Below are positions 28,216-37,721 of a stretch of DNA of 64,000 nucleotides, piece after piece. Both the position numbers and the translations under genes were made by a program. Under the pieces are notes generated by a model, which ran no database searches, was not told where the DNA came from, and worked only from the letters and a program-made list of their open reading frames with translations. Origin of the DNA: CAVYOD01 sp963770045 (GTDB taxonomy: Bacteria > Acidobacteriota > Aminicenantia > Aminicenantales > CAVYOD01). The stretch is from NCBI GenBank assembly GCA_963770045.1, contig CAVYOD010000015.1:1-64000 (forward strand), read 5' to 3'. Positions within the stretch are counted from its first letter, which is position 1, and each line of letters starts with the position of its first letter.

Positions 28216-30512
28216 TTAAAAAGTGGTTCCGACCGCAAACCGGAACGCAAAGTGCGAATCACTAGCATTTATAAGACGATTGTTATAAGCGAAAATGAGT
28301 CTGAAAGGGATCCGGAGAGCAGGGACAAATATCCGGGCCTCGATTCCTGAAGAAGAGTACATTTCCTTCCAGAGGAACTTATGGTATCGGCCGAGGGAAT
28401 TTCCGACATCGTGGAACAAGATCATGTAGAGAGGGCCGCCCACCTGGACGATGTATTCAGCATTAAAGACGAGAGATTTTTCCCCACCCAGGTTCGTACC
28501 TTTCGAGTCCTTGGGCCCGATTGTGTAGATCTCATAACCCCGGATCGAGCGCTCTCCCCGAGATAGAACCTCTCCCAGAAGGGAATCTCGGACCCCCATA
28601 ACGGAATGACTGTCTGGTATTCGATGTTGAGCCCGACAATGTGATGAGCCAGCACGGGGTGATAAAAAGTCCACCGCAGATCGGGCATGATCATGGTGAT
28701 GTCGCCCCCGAGGAAGGAACCGGCGAACTTGAGAGAAGCCAAATATAAGGTTCCTCTGCTGGGAGTCAGGGGGCTGTCGATCGTTGACCGATAAATACTC
28801 GGCGTGATGCTGTTCTCATAATAATGGCCCACGCCGTACAGGGATTTATAAATCGCGTCGGTGGCTGTATCTGAAACCGTGGCGTCCACATATTGAACAG
28901 TATAGCTGGCGTTCGCCCGCCAATATCCAAAAAGCCTGGCCCCGGCATTGAAGGTGACGCCATTGGTTTTCTGGTTGTAGAGGCCGGGATAGACAATATA
29001 ACGGCTGTAAATATTGAAACCCAGGGAGATCGGCTTGTCCAAAAAATAGGGCTCGGTAAACCCGAACGAATAGTTCTTGACCCTCGCCCCGGTCTGAACC
29101 GTGAAATTCAAATTCTCACCGGCCCCCATGAAATTGACCGTCTCATAGCTCAGGGCGACAAATGTCCCTTCGTACCCGCTGTAGCCCGCGGTGAACTGGA
29201 TATTGTTTCTTTGCAGCTCTTTCACATTCACGGTCACATCCAGCTGGGTCGGGTCGTTCGGGTTCGGTTTGATATCCGGGTCCTTTTCGAGCTCGACCAA
29301 CCCGAGCTGTTTGACCCGGAGCAGACTGTCCTTGAAGATCGCGAAGCTGAAACGGTCGCCTTCGCGCAGGAGCATTTCTCGGCGGATGACTTTGTCCTTG
29401 GTGTAGGTGTTGCCGCGGAATTCCAGCCTGTTAAGATAGGCCACATCACCCTCATTGACATTAAAAGTGACATTGACGACCTTATGGCTGGGATCAAGGC
29501 TTTCGACGGGCATGACCTGGATGTAAAGGTAGCCGCCGTCACGGTAGGTCTCGCCGATCGACTCGACGGCCTTTTCCCTAGCTTTTGTGCTATAGACACT
29601 CCCTCTCTTAAGCTTGATGAGCGACCTCAGATGCTTCGCTGAGAGGACCTTACTGCCGTCGATCTTCACCTCGCCCACGGCGTAGCGGGGGCCGGCCTTC
29701 ACGGGGATGACGATTTTCATCATCTTTTGGGTTTTGAAAAGAATGGTCTTTTTAGTTATTTCTTCCACCCGCGGTTCGCCGACGGTGGCCTCCATATACC
29801 CGTTTTCCTGAAGCTTCTTCTTGATCGTCGCCGTATCATCGGCCAACTTGTTCTGCTTATAGACATCCTTCCCGGTGATCCAGGAAAGAAGGCCGTGCTT
29901 TCTATTTTCTTTCATCGAAGCTCTGAGCAGGCTTGCAGGCAGCTCCGCGTCTCCCTTAAATTCCACTAGGCCCACCCTGAGCCTCGGGCCCTCATCGATT
30001 TTGAACAGGACCTCGACTTCGCTCTTTCCTTTTCTGGACACTTCGCTGTCCACAGTGGCCGCCTGAAGGCCCTTTTCGGAGAGCAGGTCGATGATTGTTC
30101 TTTTGATCCTCTGCGCTTTGGCCGGGTTGAAATAGGAAAAAGGCAGGATGTATTCATCCTTCTCTTTCAGTTTGTTGACTATATCGTTTTCTTTGACTTT
30201 CTTTCCCGTTTTATACCCGATGGCCTTGACGATAGGATTCTCCTGAACAATCATCTTGACGATTTTGCCTCTGGTCCCGTCCTCTGCCTCAATTCTGATA
30301 TTGGCAAAAAATCCTGTCGACCAGAGCACCTGGAAATCCTTCCTCAAGAGGTCCCGATTGAAATACTCCCCTTCTCTGGAAGAAAGATAATACAAGATAG
30401 TCTCCCTGGACACCCGGTCGTTCCCGATGATCTCGATCTTCTCAACCAGTTCCTGGGCAAAAAGCGCGACGGCCAGGAATAAAAGTAGCGAAAATGGGAC
30501 AAGCCTCCTCAT
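28216..30512 (-). CDS. bamA: Outer membrane protein assembly factor BamA (one frameshift)
   Basis: The central component that inserts beta-barrels into the outer membrane. A signal peptide (PFSLLLFLAVALFAQ) precedes five POTRA repeats, for example VEKIEIIGNDRVSRETILYY, LRVGLVEFKGDAELPASLLR and YLNRLEFRGNTYTKDKVIRR. The Omp85 barrel starts near residue 430 (NIQFTAGYSGYEGTFVALSY) and includes RSIRGYEIYTIGP, the conserved VRGF/Y lid-loop motif. A frameshift near 28560 splits the barrel; the final strand ends in Phe (FAFRFAVGTTF), a proper beta-signal. Corrected length is about 765 residues. A decayed fragment of bamA lies inverted at 40862-41020. Confidence 0.95.
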
Positions 30513-30592
30513 CGCCTCGAGCTCTCCAACCTAATCACCTTGGAAAAAGTCAGGTTCTCCTTTTTTGAGTTCACGCGTTCTGTGAGTCATTC

Positions 30593-31483
30593 TTATAGAG
30601 AAGTCAATATTGCCGAGACGGGATTGTTCTTATCAGAAGCTAATTGTAAAATGGCCCAGATTTTCAGGGGTTTGGGCAGACCGGGTTTCGTGCCGAAGCC
30701 CCCCATCCCGCCGCGTCCTCGACTTCCACCCATGGGCGGTCTTCCGCCGCCGGGCATTCCGCCACCCCCGGGTCTCCCGGAAGAAGGTCTCCCCGGCATC
30801 TCACTCCTGTCCAACTCCGCGGTTTCGAATCCAACGCCGACAATTTTACCTGGCGAGCTGCCGACCGCATAAATGGATTGTTCACTCCGGGCCAGGGGAA
30901 TCCTGAGTTCATAAACAAGCATCCCACTCGAGACCTGAGCATGAATTTCGATGCCTTTGGCCTCACCGATTGCCATTTTATTGCGCTGATCCTTTTCTGG
31001 CCCGATGATCTCCAGCTCGGTCAAATATTCACCCGGGTCTTCCTCAAATGTTTCGTTTTGCTTTTCAGGCTCGCCCGGCCGCGGCCTATCGGCAGATTGC
31101 ATTCCGATCGGGAATTTGATCCCGAAATTTTTTTCTTGCCCTCCTTTGGGGTCAAACCAGACGGTCAAGCCCTGCCGCATGATCTGATTTCGGGTGACGA
31201 GATCTTCAGCGATCAGACAGATAAAGAGGTTATCCTGATCGTTACGAAAACCGACGGATACGTTGTCGCCTTGAACATAAGAAAGCAATCCACTCCAGTC
31301 GTCAGACTTGCCGTCGATGATTATCTTTTGATCTCCCCAATCGCTTTTAGCCTTGAATGTGCTGAATGTGCTGCAGCCGAGAAAGAAAAAGGCGAATAAC
31401 CACAGGATCATAGAAAAACGGACCCATCTCAGTACAGCCCTGCATTTAAAGTCTTTTGAGAACAATTCCATCTTTTCCTCCAT
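30593..31483 (-). CDS. Lipoprotein with CBM9/DOMON-like domain and Gly/Pro/Arg-rich tail
   Basis: 296 residues. The signal segment MILWLFAFFFLGCSTF carries a lipobox (FLGC); translation may begin at the internal Met near residue 25. The mature part starts KIIIDGKSDDWSGLLSY, the typical opening of family-9 carbohydrate-binding-like domains, with FICLIAEDLVTRNQI and YELRIPLARSE further on. A low-complexity stretch (SSGRPGGGGMPGGGRPPMGG) follows, then a C-terminal strand. Probably anchored to the inner face of the outer membrane. Function unknown. Confidence 0.7.
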   Translation of the reverse strand: MEEKMELFSKDFKCRAVLRWVRFSMILWLFAFFFLGCSTFSTFKAKSDWGDQKIIIDGKSDDWSGLLSYVQGDNVSVGFRNDQDNLFICLIAEDLVTRNQIMRQGLTVWFDPKGGQEKNFGIKFPIGMQSADRPRPGEPEKQNETFEEDPGEYLTELEIIGPEKDQRNKMAIGEAKGIEIHAQVSSGMLVYELRIPLARSEQSIYAVGSSPGKIVGVGFETAELDRSEMPGRPSSGRPGGGGMPGGGRPPMGGSRGRGGMGGFGTKPGLPKPLKIWAILQLASDKNNPVSAILTSL

Positions 31484-31699
31484 CCGTTTTCTTCTCTTAT
31501 TACCAAAACCAGATAACCTCTTGTGTATTAGACAACTTCGTCCGCTCGGCTATTCCCGGAAAAATTGAGGGTGATTAAGGGCAGCGCAACGATCAGCAAA
31601 AAAAACGGGAATACAGGCCAGGTCTCCCTGGCCTTGAAATAAAGTAAGAGGAGGGGAAAGGAGGCGAGATTTGCCTATTAGACAAACAACTTATTCTTG

Positions 31700-32393
31700 T
31701 TATTCCCCCTCGTTCCGCCGCTGCATTTCTTCTTCCATTTTCTTTTGTCTGTCCTTTTTCAACTGTCTATAGAGGTTCTTTTGATCTTTTGTTAAGACCT
31801 TCTCAATTGCTTTCTCTTTTTTTTCTTGAAGCTCCGCCTGAGAAAAAAATCCCTCCGGGTCCATCCTTTTTTTCAGTCAGAGATTCCTCTTGATCTCTAT
31901 ACTCCTTCAATATTTTTTCGATTTCGCCGGCCTGTTCTTCAGATAAAGCGAGGGATTCCTTGAGATCAGCCAGTTCCATTTCGAGCGGAGGAGGCCTGAA
32001 TCCCGCGCGAAAACCCGACGGTTCGCGATTCGGAAATCGAGGCGGCCCGGGAAGCATTTTTTCGAACATTCGTCTTTGTTCCGGCGTTAAAACCGGCGCC
32101 AATTCCTCCTGCAGCGATTTAATTTCTGCTTGGATTTCGCTGCTAAAACGGAGATGAATATCCGCCAGCCGTCGGCCATGCTTATCAAAAATCTCTTTTA
32201 TCAATTGATCCTGTTCTGGGCCCGTGGGCTTCAAGATCCTTTCAGGGCTGGGGGCAATAAAGCCGGCCGCTCGCATAAGCAAGATGTTCTTAATCCTCCT
32301 TTGGACAAGAGCTCTATTGAGCATGACTCCGATCGCGATTCCAATGACTAACGTGATTGTAATCCGGAGAGCAATTTTCAGTTTGATGCTCAT
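31700..32393 (-). CDS. Membrane-anchored periplasmic sensor-like protein, CnrX/Spy type (one frameshift)
   Basis: A single N-terminal anchor (IALRITITLVIGIAIGVMLN) is followed by a mostly helical periplasmic part: QEELAPVLTPEQRRMFEKML and LKESLALSEEQAGEIEKILK. These LTxEQ-like motifs mark the Spy/CpxP/CnrX superfamily of stress and metal sensors. A frameshift at a T-run near 31850 is needed to reach LQEKKEKAIEKVLTKDQKN and the stop at 31700; homopolymer error is likely. It is third in order after an ECF sigma factor and its probable anti-sigma, the gene content of the CnrYXH nickel/cobalt system. A metal role is inference. Confidence 0.65.
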
Positions 32394-32409
32394 TGTTTAT
32401 TCTCCCGAA

Positions 32410-32829
32410 CTAAAACAGCGGCACCGGCTGAATTTCCGCCAGGGTTACGTTAGGAACATAATAAATTTCATCCTTGGAAAGGAAATCGCTGCACAGCAGG
32501 TTGTAAGAAACCAGACCGATCAGGATCAAAAAAGCAATCAGGGCAAAACGTTTAAAAATAGCCCGGAAAGCTTCAAAACTCGCGACCAGAGTTTTTTCTT
32601 TTGTTTCGACCGAATTGAGCCGGCTTATGACCCGCTCGGCAAAGAGCGGCTGAAAAGATTGACGGGCGCTCTCAGAAACGGCTTGGCGCATCGAGAATAT
32701 TCGCTCTTTTTCTTTTTGCAGCTCCGGGGACTTTTTTAGCGCATCGGTCAATTGCCGGCGCTTCTTGTCTCTCAAATTCGAATCGAAGGAACGATAAAGC
32801 AATTTCAAAATCCTTTTGTCCATGTCCAT
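32410..32829 (-). CDS. Probable membrane anti-sigma factor
   Basis: 139 residues. A charged helical N-terminal part (cytoplasmic side expected) reads LRDKKRRQLTDALKKSPELQ and MRQAVSESARQSFQPLFAER. A single membrane helix (RFALIAFLILIGLVSYNLL) and a short periplasmic tail follow. There is no zinc-type HxxxCxxC motif. Its place 35 bases after an ECF sigma factor and before a CnrX-like sensor, plus one-helix topology, support an anti-sigma role. Confidence 0.65.
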   Translation of the reverse strand: MDMDKRILKLLYRSFDSNLRDKKRRQLTDALKKSPELQKEKERIFSMRQAVSESARQSFQPLFAERVISRLNSVETKEKTLVASFEAFRAIFKRFALIAFLILIGLVSYNLLCSDFLSKDEIYYVPNVTLAEIQPVPLF

Positions 32830-32864
32830 CTCCCTTTTTTTTACATTATATTATGTTTATTAAT

Positions 32865-33413
32865 CTATACATTATACATTCTCTCGATAATTTTTTTTAA
32901 TTTGGCTTGTCCTCTGGCCAAGCGCGAGAACACAGTCCCCAGAGGAAGATTTAAGATATGAGCTGCTTCCTGCGTTGTATATCCGTTAATAAGGCGCAGC
33001 ACGACGACGATCTTGAATCTGGGATCGAGTTCTTGAATCCCCCGCCGAACGATCTTTTTAATGTCATCTTTGTTATTTTGTTTACGCATCCTCCTCAGGT
33101 CCTGTAAATGTCCCTGGAGAGTTGAAGAGAATGCTTCCTGCTGCCTCTTCCGCCGTCTGAGTTCGTTAAGAGAGAGGTTAATAGCAATCCGCGTTAGATA
33201 GGTCCCCAGTTCCGAATCCCCTCTAAATCTGTGAAGTGCTTTGTATAACTGAAGAAAAGCCTCCTGCCCGATATCGTCGGCTTCAGCGCCATCACCCAGG
33301 ATTCCAATCACAGTCTTAGCCACTCGCTTTTCATATCTATTTATGATTTCCATGAAAGCATCATGATCTCCCTTCTGGGCCTTTGTAACAATTTCCTGTT
33401 CGCTGAGATCCAT
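32865..33413 (-). CDS. ECF-type RNA polymerase sigma factor
   Basis: 182 residues with regions 2 and 4 of the RpoE family. Region 2 covers AFMEIINRYEKRVAKTVIGI and DDIGQEAFLQLYKALHRFRG, followed by TYLTRIAINLSLNELRRRKR. Region 4 contains LDPRFKIVVVLRLINGYTTQ, EAAHILNLPLGTVFSRLARG. It heads a small operon with the anti-sigma and sensor-like genes. The start and upstream region are duplicated in inverted form at 40186-40575. Confidence 0.93.
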   Translation of the reverse strand: MDLSEQEIVTKAQKGDHDAFMEIINRYEKRVAKTVIGILGDGAEADDIGQEAFLQLYKALHRFRGDSELGTYLTRIAINLSLNELRRRKRQQEAFSSTLQGHLQDLRRMRKQNNKDDIKKIVRRGIQELDPRFKIVVVLRLINGYTTQEAAHILNLPLGTVFSRLARGQAKLKKIIERMYNV

Positions 33414-33722
33414 GGATCGAAAAATGCTGCTATTCTGCGTACTCTACGTGGTGGGCTGTCTTTTTACTCTCATCCTCAACGAAGGCCCGGGTTCGCGAGC
33501 CTGCGCTAATCCTCATCCCTACCTGTCGTTTCAGGCCCCAGACCCTAAAACGAGAAAAAGCGGACTCCATCGCATGGCCCTCCTCTGATATTTTCTTGCT
33601 GGTTTTATATTCTTTAATGCCCATCTTGGAATGGAATCTCTCCTCCTCATAAATTAGATAAAAGAAAGCGATTTTTTATTCCCTAAGAATGGAAACTCAC
33701 TTCCTAATGGGTTGGTTACAGG
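33340..33722 (-). repeat. Inverted repeat, left arm (about 385 bp)
   Basis: The reverse complement of 33340-33722 matches 40186-40575 along its length. It begins with CCTGTAAC(C/T)AACCCATTAG, continues through the leader and small gene, and ends within the first 25 codons of the sigma factor. The arms lie about 6.5 kb apart and enclose the efflux operon. Confidence 0.85.
33430..33570 (-). CDS. Twin small protein, copy 1 (46 aa, or 64 aa from 33624)
   Basis: The ATG at 33570 has GAGGAGG 8-10 bases upstream and gives MESAFSRFRVWGLKRQVGMR, then ISAGSRTRAFVEDESKKTAH, ending VEYAE. A longer version starts at 33624 (MGIKEYKTSKKISEEGH). It is basic, without signal peptide. It stops 16 bases before the ECF sigma start. 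A second copy (40338-40478) keeps the frame, length and most residues, which supports a real gene or a translated leader. Family unknown. Confidence 0.5.
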   Translation of the reverse strand: MESAFSRFRVWGLKRQVGMRISAGSRTRAFVEDESKKTAHHVEYAE

Positions 33723-33778
33723 AGGTTGGTTGATTCAGAATTATTCTGTCAGTCTTTTGCTTTCTTAGTGACAAAAGC

Positions 33779-34063
33779 TCATGCTGGCAAAGGAGAGAGA
33801 AAAATCTGCCGCCCTTGGCAGGAGGGTTCTCGCTCCAGAGTTCTCCTGTCCGAAGCGATTTCGGGTTTTATGAGCTTGCGGGCGACTTCCTCGTTGAGTT
33901 TTTTATCCAGGACTCTGTAAACTTTGCCCATGCCGCCGTGGCCAAGTTCCTCGATAATCTCATATCGGCTCGCAAACAAAGACCCACGGCCTAATTCATC
34001 AGTTGCTGTCTCTAGCGTCAGGGTTAGGGAAGGCTCGGCAGGAGCGTCAACCTTCGTGGCATA
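33779..34063 (-). pseudogene. Fragment of a Ser/Thr protein kinase (N-lobe only)
   Basis: The frame reads TLTLETATDELGRGSLFASR, YEIIEELGHGGMGKVYRVLD (glycine loop) and KKLNEEVARKLIKPEIASDR, closely matching the first part of the kinase at 48011, then loses similarity and stops at 33779. Only the N-lobe start remains, and the VALK-like motif reads VARK. It lies at the left end of the efflux island. Confidence 0.75.
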
Positions 34064-34483
34064 CTAAACGCAAAAGAAAGTATCAGCAGGATTATCGTAT
34101 TGATATTTCGGGCACTTGATGGCCACGTTGGGTTCCCTTTCTAGGCTGGCCTAAGAATAGCAAGCAACAGGTAAGAAGTCAACGGTGCACTCGTTCACTG
34201 CGTTAGTGATGCCTTTGGCATATGCTCTTTTAACCAACGCTGATAGTACTTGTTGGGCCCAGGTCATAAAGGAATTGCCGGGCCAATCAGCAAGTCACAT
34301 GCCAGTTAGCCCGGCCAGTCTCTGCCTGGCGGCCTGGACGTCGGGCAGGCCGGGGAAAGCTGGATTTTGAGTTCTTGACACATGCCGGCGGCCAGGAATA
34401 TCACGATTTCTTGAGGGGACGCGTCAATTCCGAGTCCGAAGGGAGTGGGTCTTGCGCAGCGCAGAAAAGGAAATTCCAGTCCC
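34064..34483. other. Gene-free stretch at left side of the efflux island
   Basis: No gene is seen in these 420 bases. The only structure found is a 70-base segment at 34262-34331 repeated in direct orientation at 39569-39638. Confidence 0.5.
34262..34331 (+). repeat. Direct repeat, left copy
   Basis: A 70-base segment from GGTCATAAAGG to CTCTGCCTGGCG matches 39569-39638 at about 59 of 70 positions, same orientation. The two copies bracket the tolC-macA-ATPase-macB operon. Confidence 0.75.
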
Positions 34484-35689
34484 TTATTCGTACCGCAGGG
34501 CAACGATCGGGTTGAGCTTGGCCGCGCGACGGGCCGGCATGAACCCGAAGATGATCCCGATGGCGGCGGAGAAAAAGAACGATAGGATGTTGATTCCGAT
34601 GTTGAAAATGTAGGGCACGGCCATCATCCTCGTCAGGACGACGGAGACGAGCGTCGCCGCCGCTATGCCGACCAGGCCTCCGACGCAGGCCAGCGTGATC
34701 GCCTCGACCATGAACTGGAGGAGGACTTCGTTCTCCAGGGCCCCGACGGCCAGGCGGATGCCGATCTCCCGGGTCCGCTCGGTGACCGAGACGAGCATTA
34801 TGTTCATGATGCCGATGCCGCCGACGAGCAGGCTGACCGCCGCCACCGCGCCGAGCAGTCCAGTCAGCGTCTTGGTCGTGCCCGAGAGGGTTTGGGCGAT
34901 CTCCTTGGTGTCGAGCACATCGAAGTCATCGTCCTTGCCGGCGGTGATCCGCCTCCGCTCCCGCAGGAGCAGGTTGAGCTGGCTGACGACGTCGTCGGAT
35001 AGCACTCCGTCCTTGACCGACAGCATGATCTGGTTGATGTCCTGATTGCCGGCGACCCGGCGCTGGACCGTGCGGAGCGGCATGACGACCATGTCGTCCT
35101 GGTCGCGGCCCATTCCCCCCTGACCTTTGGCCCTGAGGACGCCGATGACCTCGCCGGCGAACCTCTTGACTCTCATCGAACTGCCGATCGGCTCCTTCCC
35201 GCCGAAGAGCTCGCGGCGGACGGTGTCGCCGATGACGCAGACCGCCTTGCCGCTCTGGAGCTCGGCGTCGCTGAACGAGCGTCCCGAGGCGAATTTCCAG
35301 TTCGACGTTATAAAATAATCGTTCGTCGTGCCGACGACGGAGGTGGACCAGTTCTTCGCGCCGTAGACCACGGTCACGTTGCTCTCGACGACCGGCGCCA
35401 CAGCCTTGAGCGAGCTGATCTGGGCTTGGATGGCCTCGACGTCGCGGATGTCGAACGGTTTCGCGCTGGAGCGGGCCCCGGGGCGCATCATCTGCCCGGG
35501 CATGACCATGAGGAGGTTGCTGCCCAGGCTGGCGATCTGGTTGGCGATGGCCTGGGTGGCGCCGTTGCCCAATGTCACCATGGTGATGACGGCGGCGACG
35601 CCGATGACGATGCCCAGGATGGTCAGGAACGAGCGCAGCAGGTTGCGCCGGATCGCCTGGAAGGCCAGCAGGATCGTGCTCCAGAGCAT
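34484..35689 (-). CDS. macB: MacB-type ABC transporter permease
   Basis: 401 residues. The N-terminal helix RSFLTILGIVIGVAAVITMV is followed by a large periplasmic MacB_PCD domain (MLVMPGQMMRPGAR-like start, DVEAIQAQISSLKAVAPVVE), then three FtsX-type helices (GAVAAVSLLVGGIGIMNIML, TERTREIGIRLAVGAL, and the last near the C-terminus) ending LNPIVALRYE, the family ending. The ATPase is a separate gene here, so this is the split form of MacB. One-base overlap (TGATG) with the ATPase gene. GC-rich compared with flanks. Confidence 0.93.
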   Translation of the reverse strand: MLWSTILLAFQAIRRNLLRSFLTILGIVIGVAAVITMVTLGNGATQAIANQIASLGSNLLMVMPGQMMRPGARSSAKPFDIRDVEAIQAQISSLKAVAPVVESNVTVVYGAKNWSTSVVGTTNDYFITSNWKFASGRSFSDAELQSGKAVCVIGDTVRRELFGGKEPIGSSMRVKRFAGEVIGVLRAKGQGGMGRDQDDMVVMPLRTVQRRVAGNQDINQIMLSVKDGVLSDDVVSQLNLLLRERRRITAGKDDDFDVLDTKEIAQTLSGTTKTLTGLLGAVAAVSLLVGGIGIMNIMLVSVTERTREIGIRLAVGALENEVLLQFMVEAITLACVGGLVGIAAATLVSVVLTRMMAVPYIFNIGINILSFFFSAAIGIIFGFMPARRAAKLNPIVALRYE

Positions 35690-36414
35690 CAGCGTTTCTC
35701 CCCGTTGGCCGCATTGCGCTCGACGACCCCGTCCACGAACCCGACGATGCGGTGCGCGTAGGCGGCCAGGTCGTGATCGTGCGTCACCATCAGCACGGTG
35801 ATGCCGCGATCGCGATTGAGCGCGGTGAGCAGGTCCATGATCTCACGGCCGCGCTTCGTGTCGAGGTTCCCGGTAGGCTCGTCGGCGAGCAGGATCGAGG
35901 GGTTTGTCACGAGAGCGCGGGCGATGGCCACACGTTGCTGCTGCCCGCCGGAGAGCTCCGCCGGCGTGTGCTTTTCCCATCCTCTCAACCCGACCTGGTC
36001 GAGCGCGGCCTCGGCCGCCTCGTGCCGCTCCGGCTTCGGGACGCCGCGATACAGGAGGGGCAATTCGACGTTCTCCAGGGCCGTCGTGCGCGCCAGCAGG
36101 TTGAAACCCTGGAAAACAAACCCCAGGAAATAGCGGCGCAGCAGCGTCCTCTGCCGGGCCGAGAGCGTCTCGACGTGGATGCCGCGGAACAGATAGGCGC
36201 CGCCGGTCGGGGTGTCGAGACAGCCCAGGATGTTCATGACCGTCGATTTCCCCGAGCCGCTGGGCCCCATGATGGCCACAAAATCCCCCGAGTCGACCCG
36301 CAGGTTGACCCCGTTTAGGGCCCGGAATTCGGCCGCACCTTCGCCGTAGGACTTCGTCAATCCCACCAGCTCGATGAGCGGCGTGTCGTTCGTCAATGGA
36401 GTAGCCTCGCTCAT
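35689..36414 (-). CDS. ABC transporter ATP-binding protein, MacB/LolD type
   Basis: 241 residues. Walker A GPSGSGKSTVMNILGCLD, Q-loop FLGFVFQGFNLL, signature LSGGQQQRVAIARALV, Walker B ILLADEPTGNLD and switch His in MVTHDHDLAAYAHRI are all intact. The DEPTGNLD form and Y-G-E-G-A opening mark the MacB/LolD/FtsE group. It powers the permease encoded next. It overlaps the adaptor gene by 4 bases (ATGA). Confidence 0.95.
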   Translation of the reverse strand: MSEATPLTNDTPLIELVGLTKSYGEGAAEFRALNGVNLRVDSGDFVAIMGPSGSGKSTVMNILGCLDTPTGGAYLFRGIHVETLSARQRTLLRRYFLGFVFQGFNLLARTTALENVELPLLYRGVPKPERHEAAEAALDQVGLRGWEKHTPAELSGGQQQRVAIARALVTNPSILLADEPTGNLDTKRGREIMDLLTALNRDRGITVLMVTHDHDLAAYAHRIVGFVDGVVERNAANGEKR

Positions 36415-37721
36415 TTGATAGGGATCGCGGTCTCGGTGATCACCTTCGTTCCTGGCTCGAGGTTCTGAGAGCTGACCTCGGTCAAGCGGCCGTTCGTCGC
36501 ACCCACGGTCACGACGAGGGCCATGGGCTTTCCCTCTTTGAGCACCCAGAGCGTTTGCTCCTTTTCTGTCGAGGAGACCGCGCCGGCGACCTTCTTGCTG
36601 TCCCGGTCCGGCGGACGCGGCAACAGGCTGTTGACCAAGCCGCCCTTCGAAGGGGACGAAGACGGCTCGGCCGTGGCCGCGGGCGGCGACCAGCGGAACG
36701 CCGCGGCCGGAACAAGAATAACGTTCTCGCGGTTGAGCGTAGTGATGTTGGCGTTCCCGGTCATGCCGGGACGGAGGCTCAGGTCGTCGTTGGTGAAGGT
36801 CAGGACGGCCTTGTAGGAGACGATGCCCGACGTCGTCGTCGAGCCCAGGCGCACGCGCTGCACGGTCGCGTGGTAGGTGCGGTTCGGGTATGCGTCGACG
36901 GTGAAGGCGGCGGCCTGGCCTTCGCGGACGTCGCCGACGTCGGCCTCGTCGACGTCGACATCGAGCTTCATCTGGGCCAGGTTCTCAGCGATGGTGAAAA
37001 GGACGGGGGCGGAGAACGCCGCCTGGATCGTCTGTCCCGGCTCGACCTTCCGCTCCAGAACGACGCCGTCCACGGGCGAGGTGATGGTCGCCTTCTTGAT
37101 GTTCGTCAGGTTGACGCTTAGCTCGGCCCGCGTGTTCTCGACGGTCCCCTTGGCGCTGGCCTCGTCGGCGATGGCCCGCTGGAGGTTCGCTTCGGCGGCG
37201 TCGATCTCCGTCTTGGCGGGGACCTTCCCGCCCGAGAGCTCCAGGACCTGGCGCAAGCGGTCGAGATTGGCCCGGGATTCGGCGACGGTGGCCTGAGTCT
37301 GGGCCAGCTTCGCCTCGGCCGAGGCCAGGCTGGCCCTCGACTTGGCCACTTCGTCGTTGAGCTTCGAGAGGTCGATCTGGGCCAGGATCTGTCCCTTGGT
37401 GACCTTATCATTGTCGTCGACGAAGACGGATACGATCAGCCCGGAGACCTCACTGCCGACGTCGACCTGGTTGATCGGCGCCAGGTTGCCGGTGGCCGAG
37501 ATGGCGACTGTCAGGTTGCCCCGGACAACGTCGACGGTGACGTACTCCACCTTCGACCCGTTCTTGCGGAGCCAGGACAGCGTGAGAACGGCGAGCGCGA
37601 CAACGGCGACGGCGGCCGCCGCGACGAGCCAGCGCGTCCGCCTGCGGGAGCGTCCGGATGAGGCATCCGTGCCCAGGACTTTGGCCAGCAGATCGTCGGG
37701 ATTCTTGGTCATGTCGTTCAT
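36411..37721 (-). CDS. macA: Periplasmic adaptor (membrane fusion) protein, MacA/HlyD type
   Basis: 436 residues from the ATG at 37721, which overlaps the upstream TGA (ATGA). A cytoplasmic start (MNDMTKNPDDLLAKVLGTDA) is followed by a membrane helix (LVAAAAVAVVALAVLTLSWL) and the lipoyl half-motif VDVGSEVSGLIVSVFVDDND. A long coiled-coil hairpin follows (residues about 130-220), then ATITSPVDGVVLERKVEPGQ and beta-barrel and membrane-proximal domains. It links the MacB-type pump to the outer-membrane channel encoded just upstream. Confidence 0.92.
   Translation of the reverse strand: MNDMTKNPDDLLAKVLGTDASSGRSRRRTRWLVAAAAVAVVALAVLTLSWLRKNGSKVEYVTVDVVRGNLTVAISATGNLAPINQVDVGSEVSGLIVSVFVDDNDKVTKGQILAQIDLSKLNDEVAKSRASLASAEAKLAQTQATVAESRANLDRLRQVLELSGGKVPAKTEIDAAEANLQRAIADEASAKGTVENTRAELSVNLTNIKKATITSPVDGVVLERKVEPGQTIQAAFSAPVLFTIAENLAQMKLDVDVDEADVGDVREGQAAAFTVDAYPNRTYHATVQRVRLGSTTTSGIVSYKAVLTFTNDDLSLRPGMTGNANITTLNRENVILVPAAAFRWSPPAATAEPSSSPSKGGLVNSLLPRPPDRDSKKVAGAVSSTEKEQTLWVLKEGKPMALVVTVGATNGRLTEVSSQNLEPGTKVITETAIPIK

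Noticed and set aside
32224..32739. Long plus-strand open frame opposite the sensor and anti-sigma genes
   Set aside because: It lies antisense to two genes with clear family motifs and matching spacing, and its own translation has no recognisable pattern.
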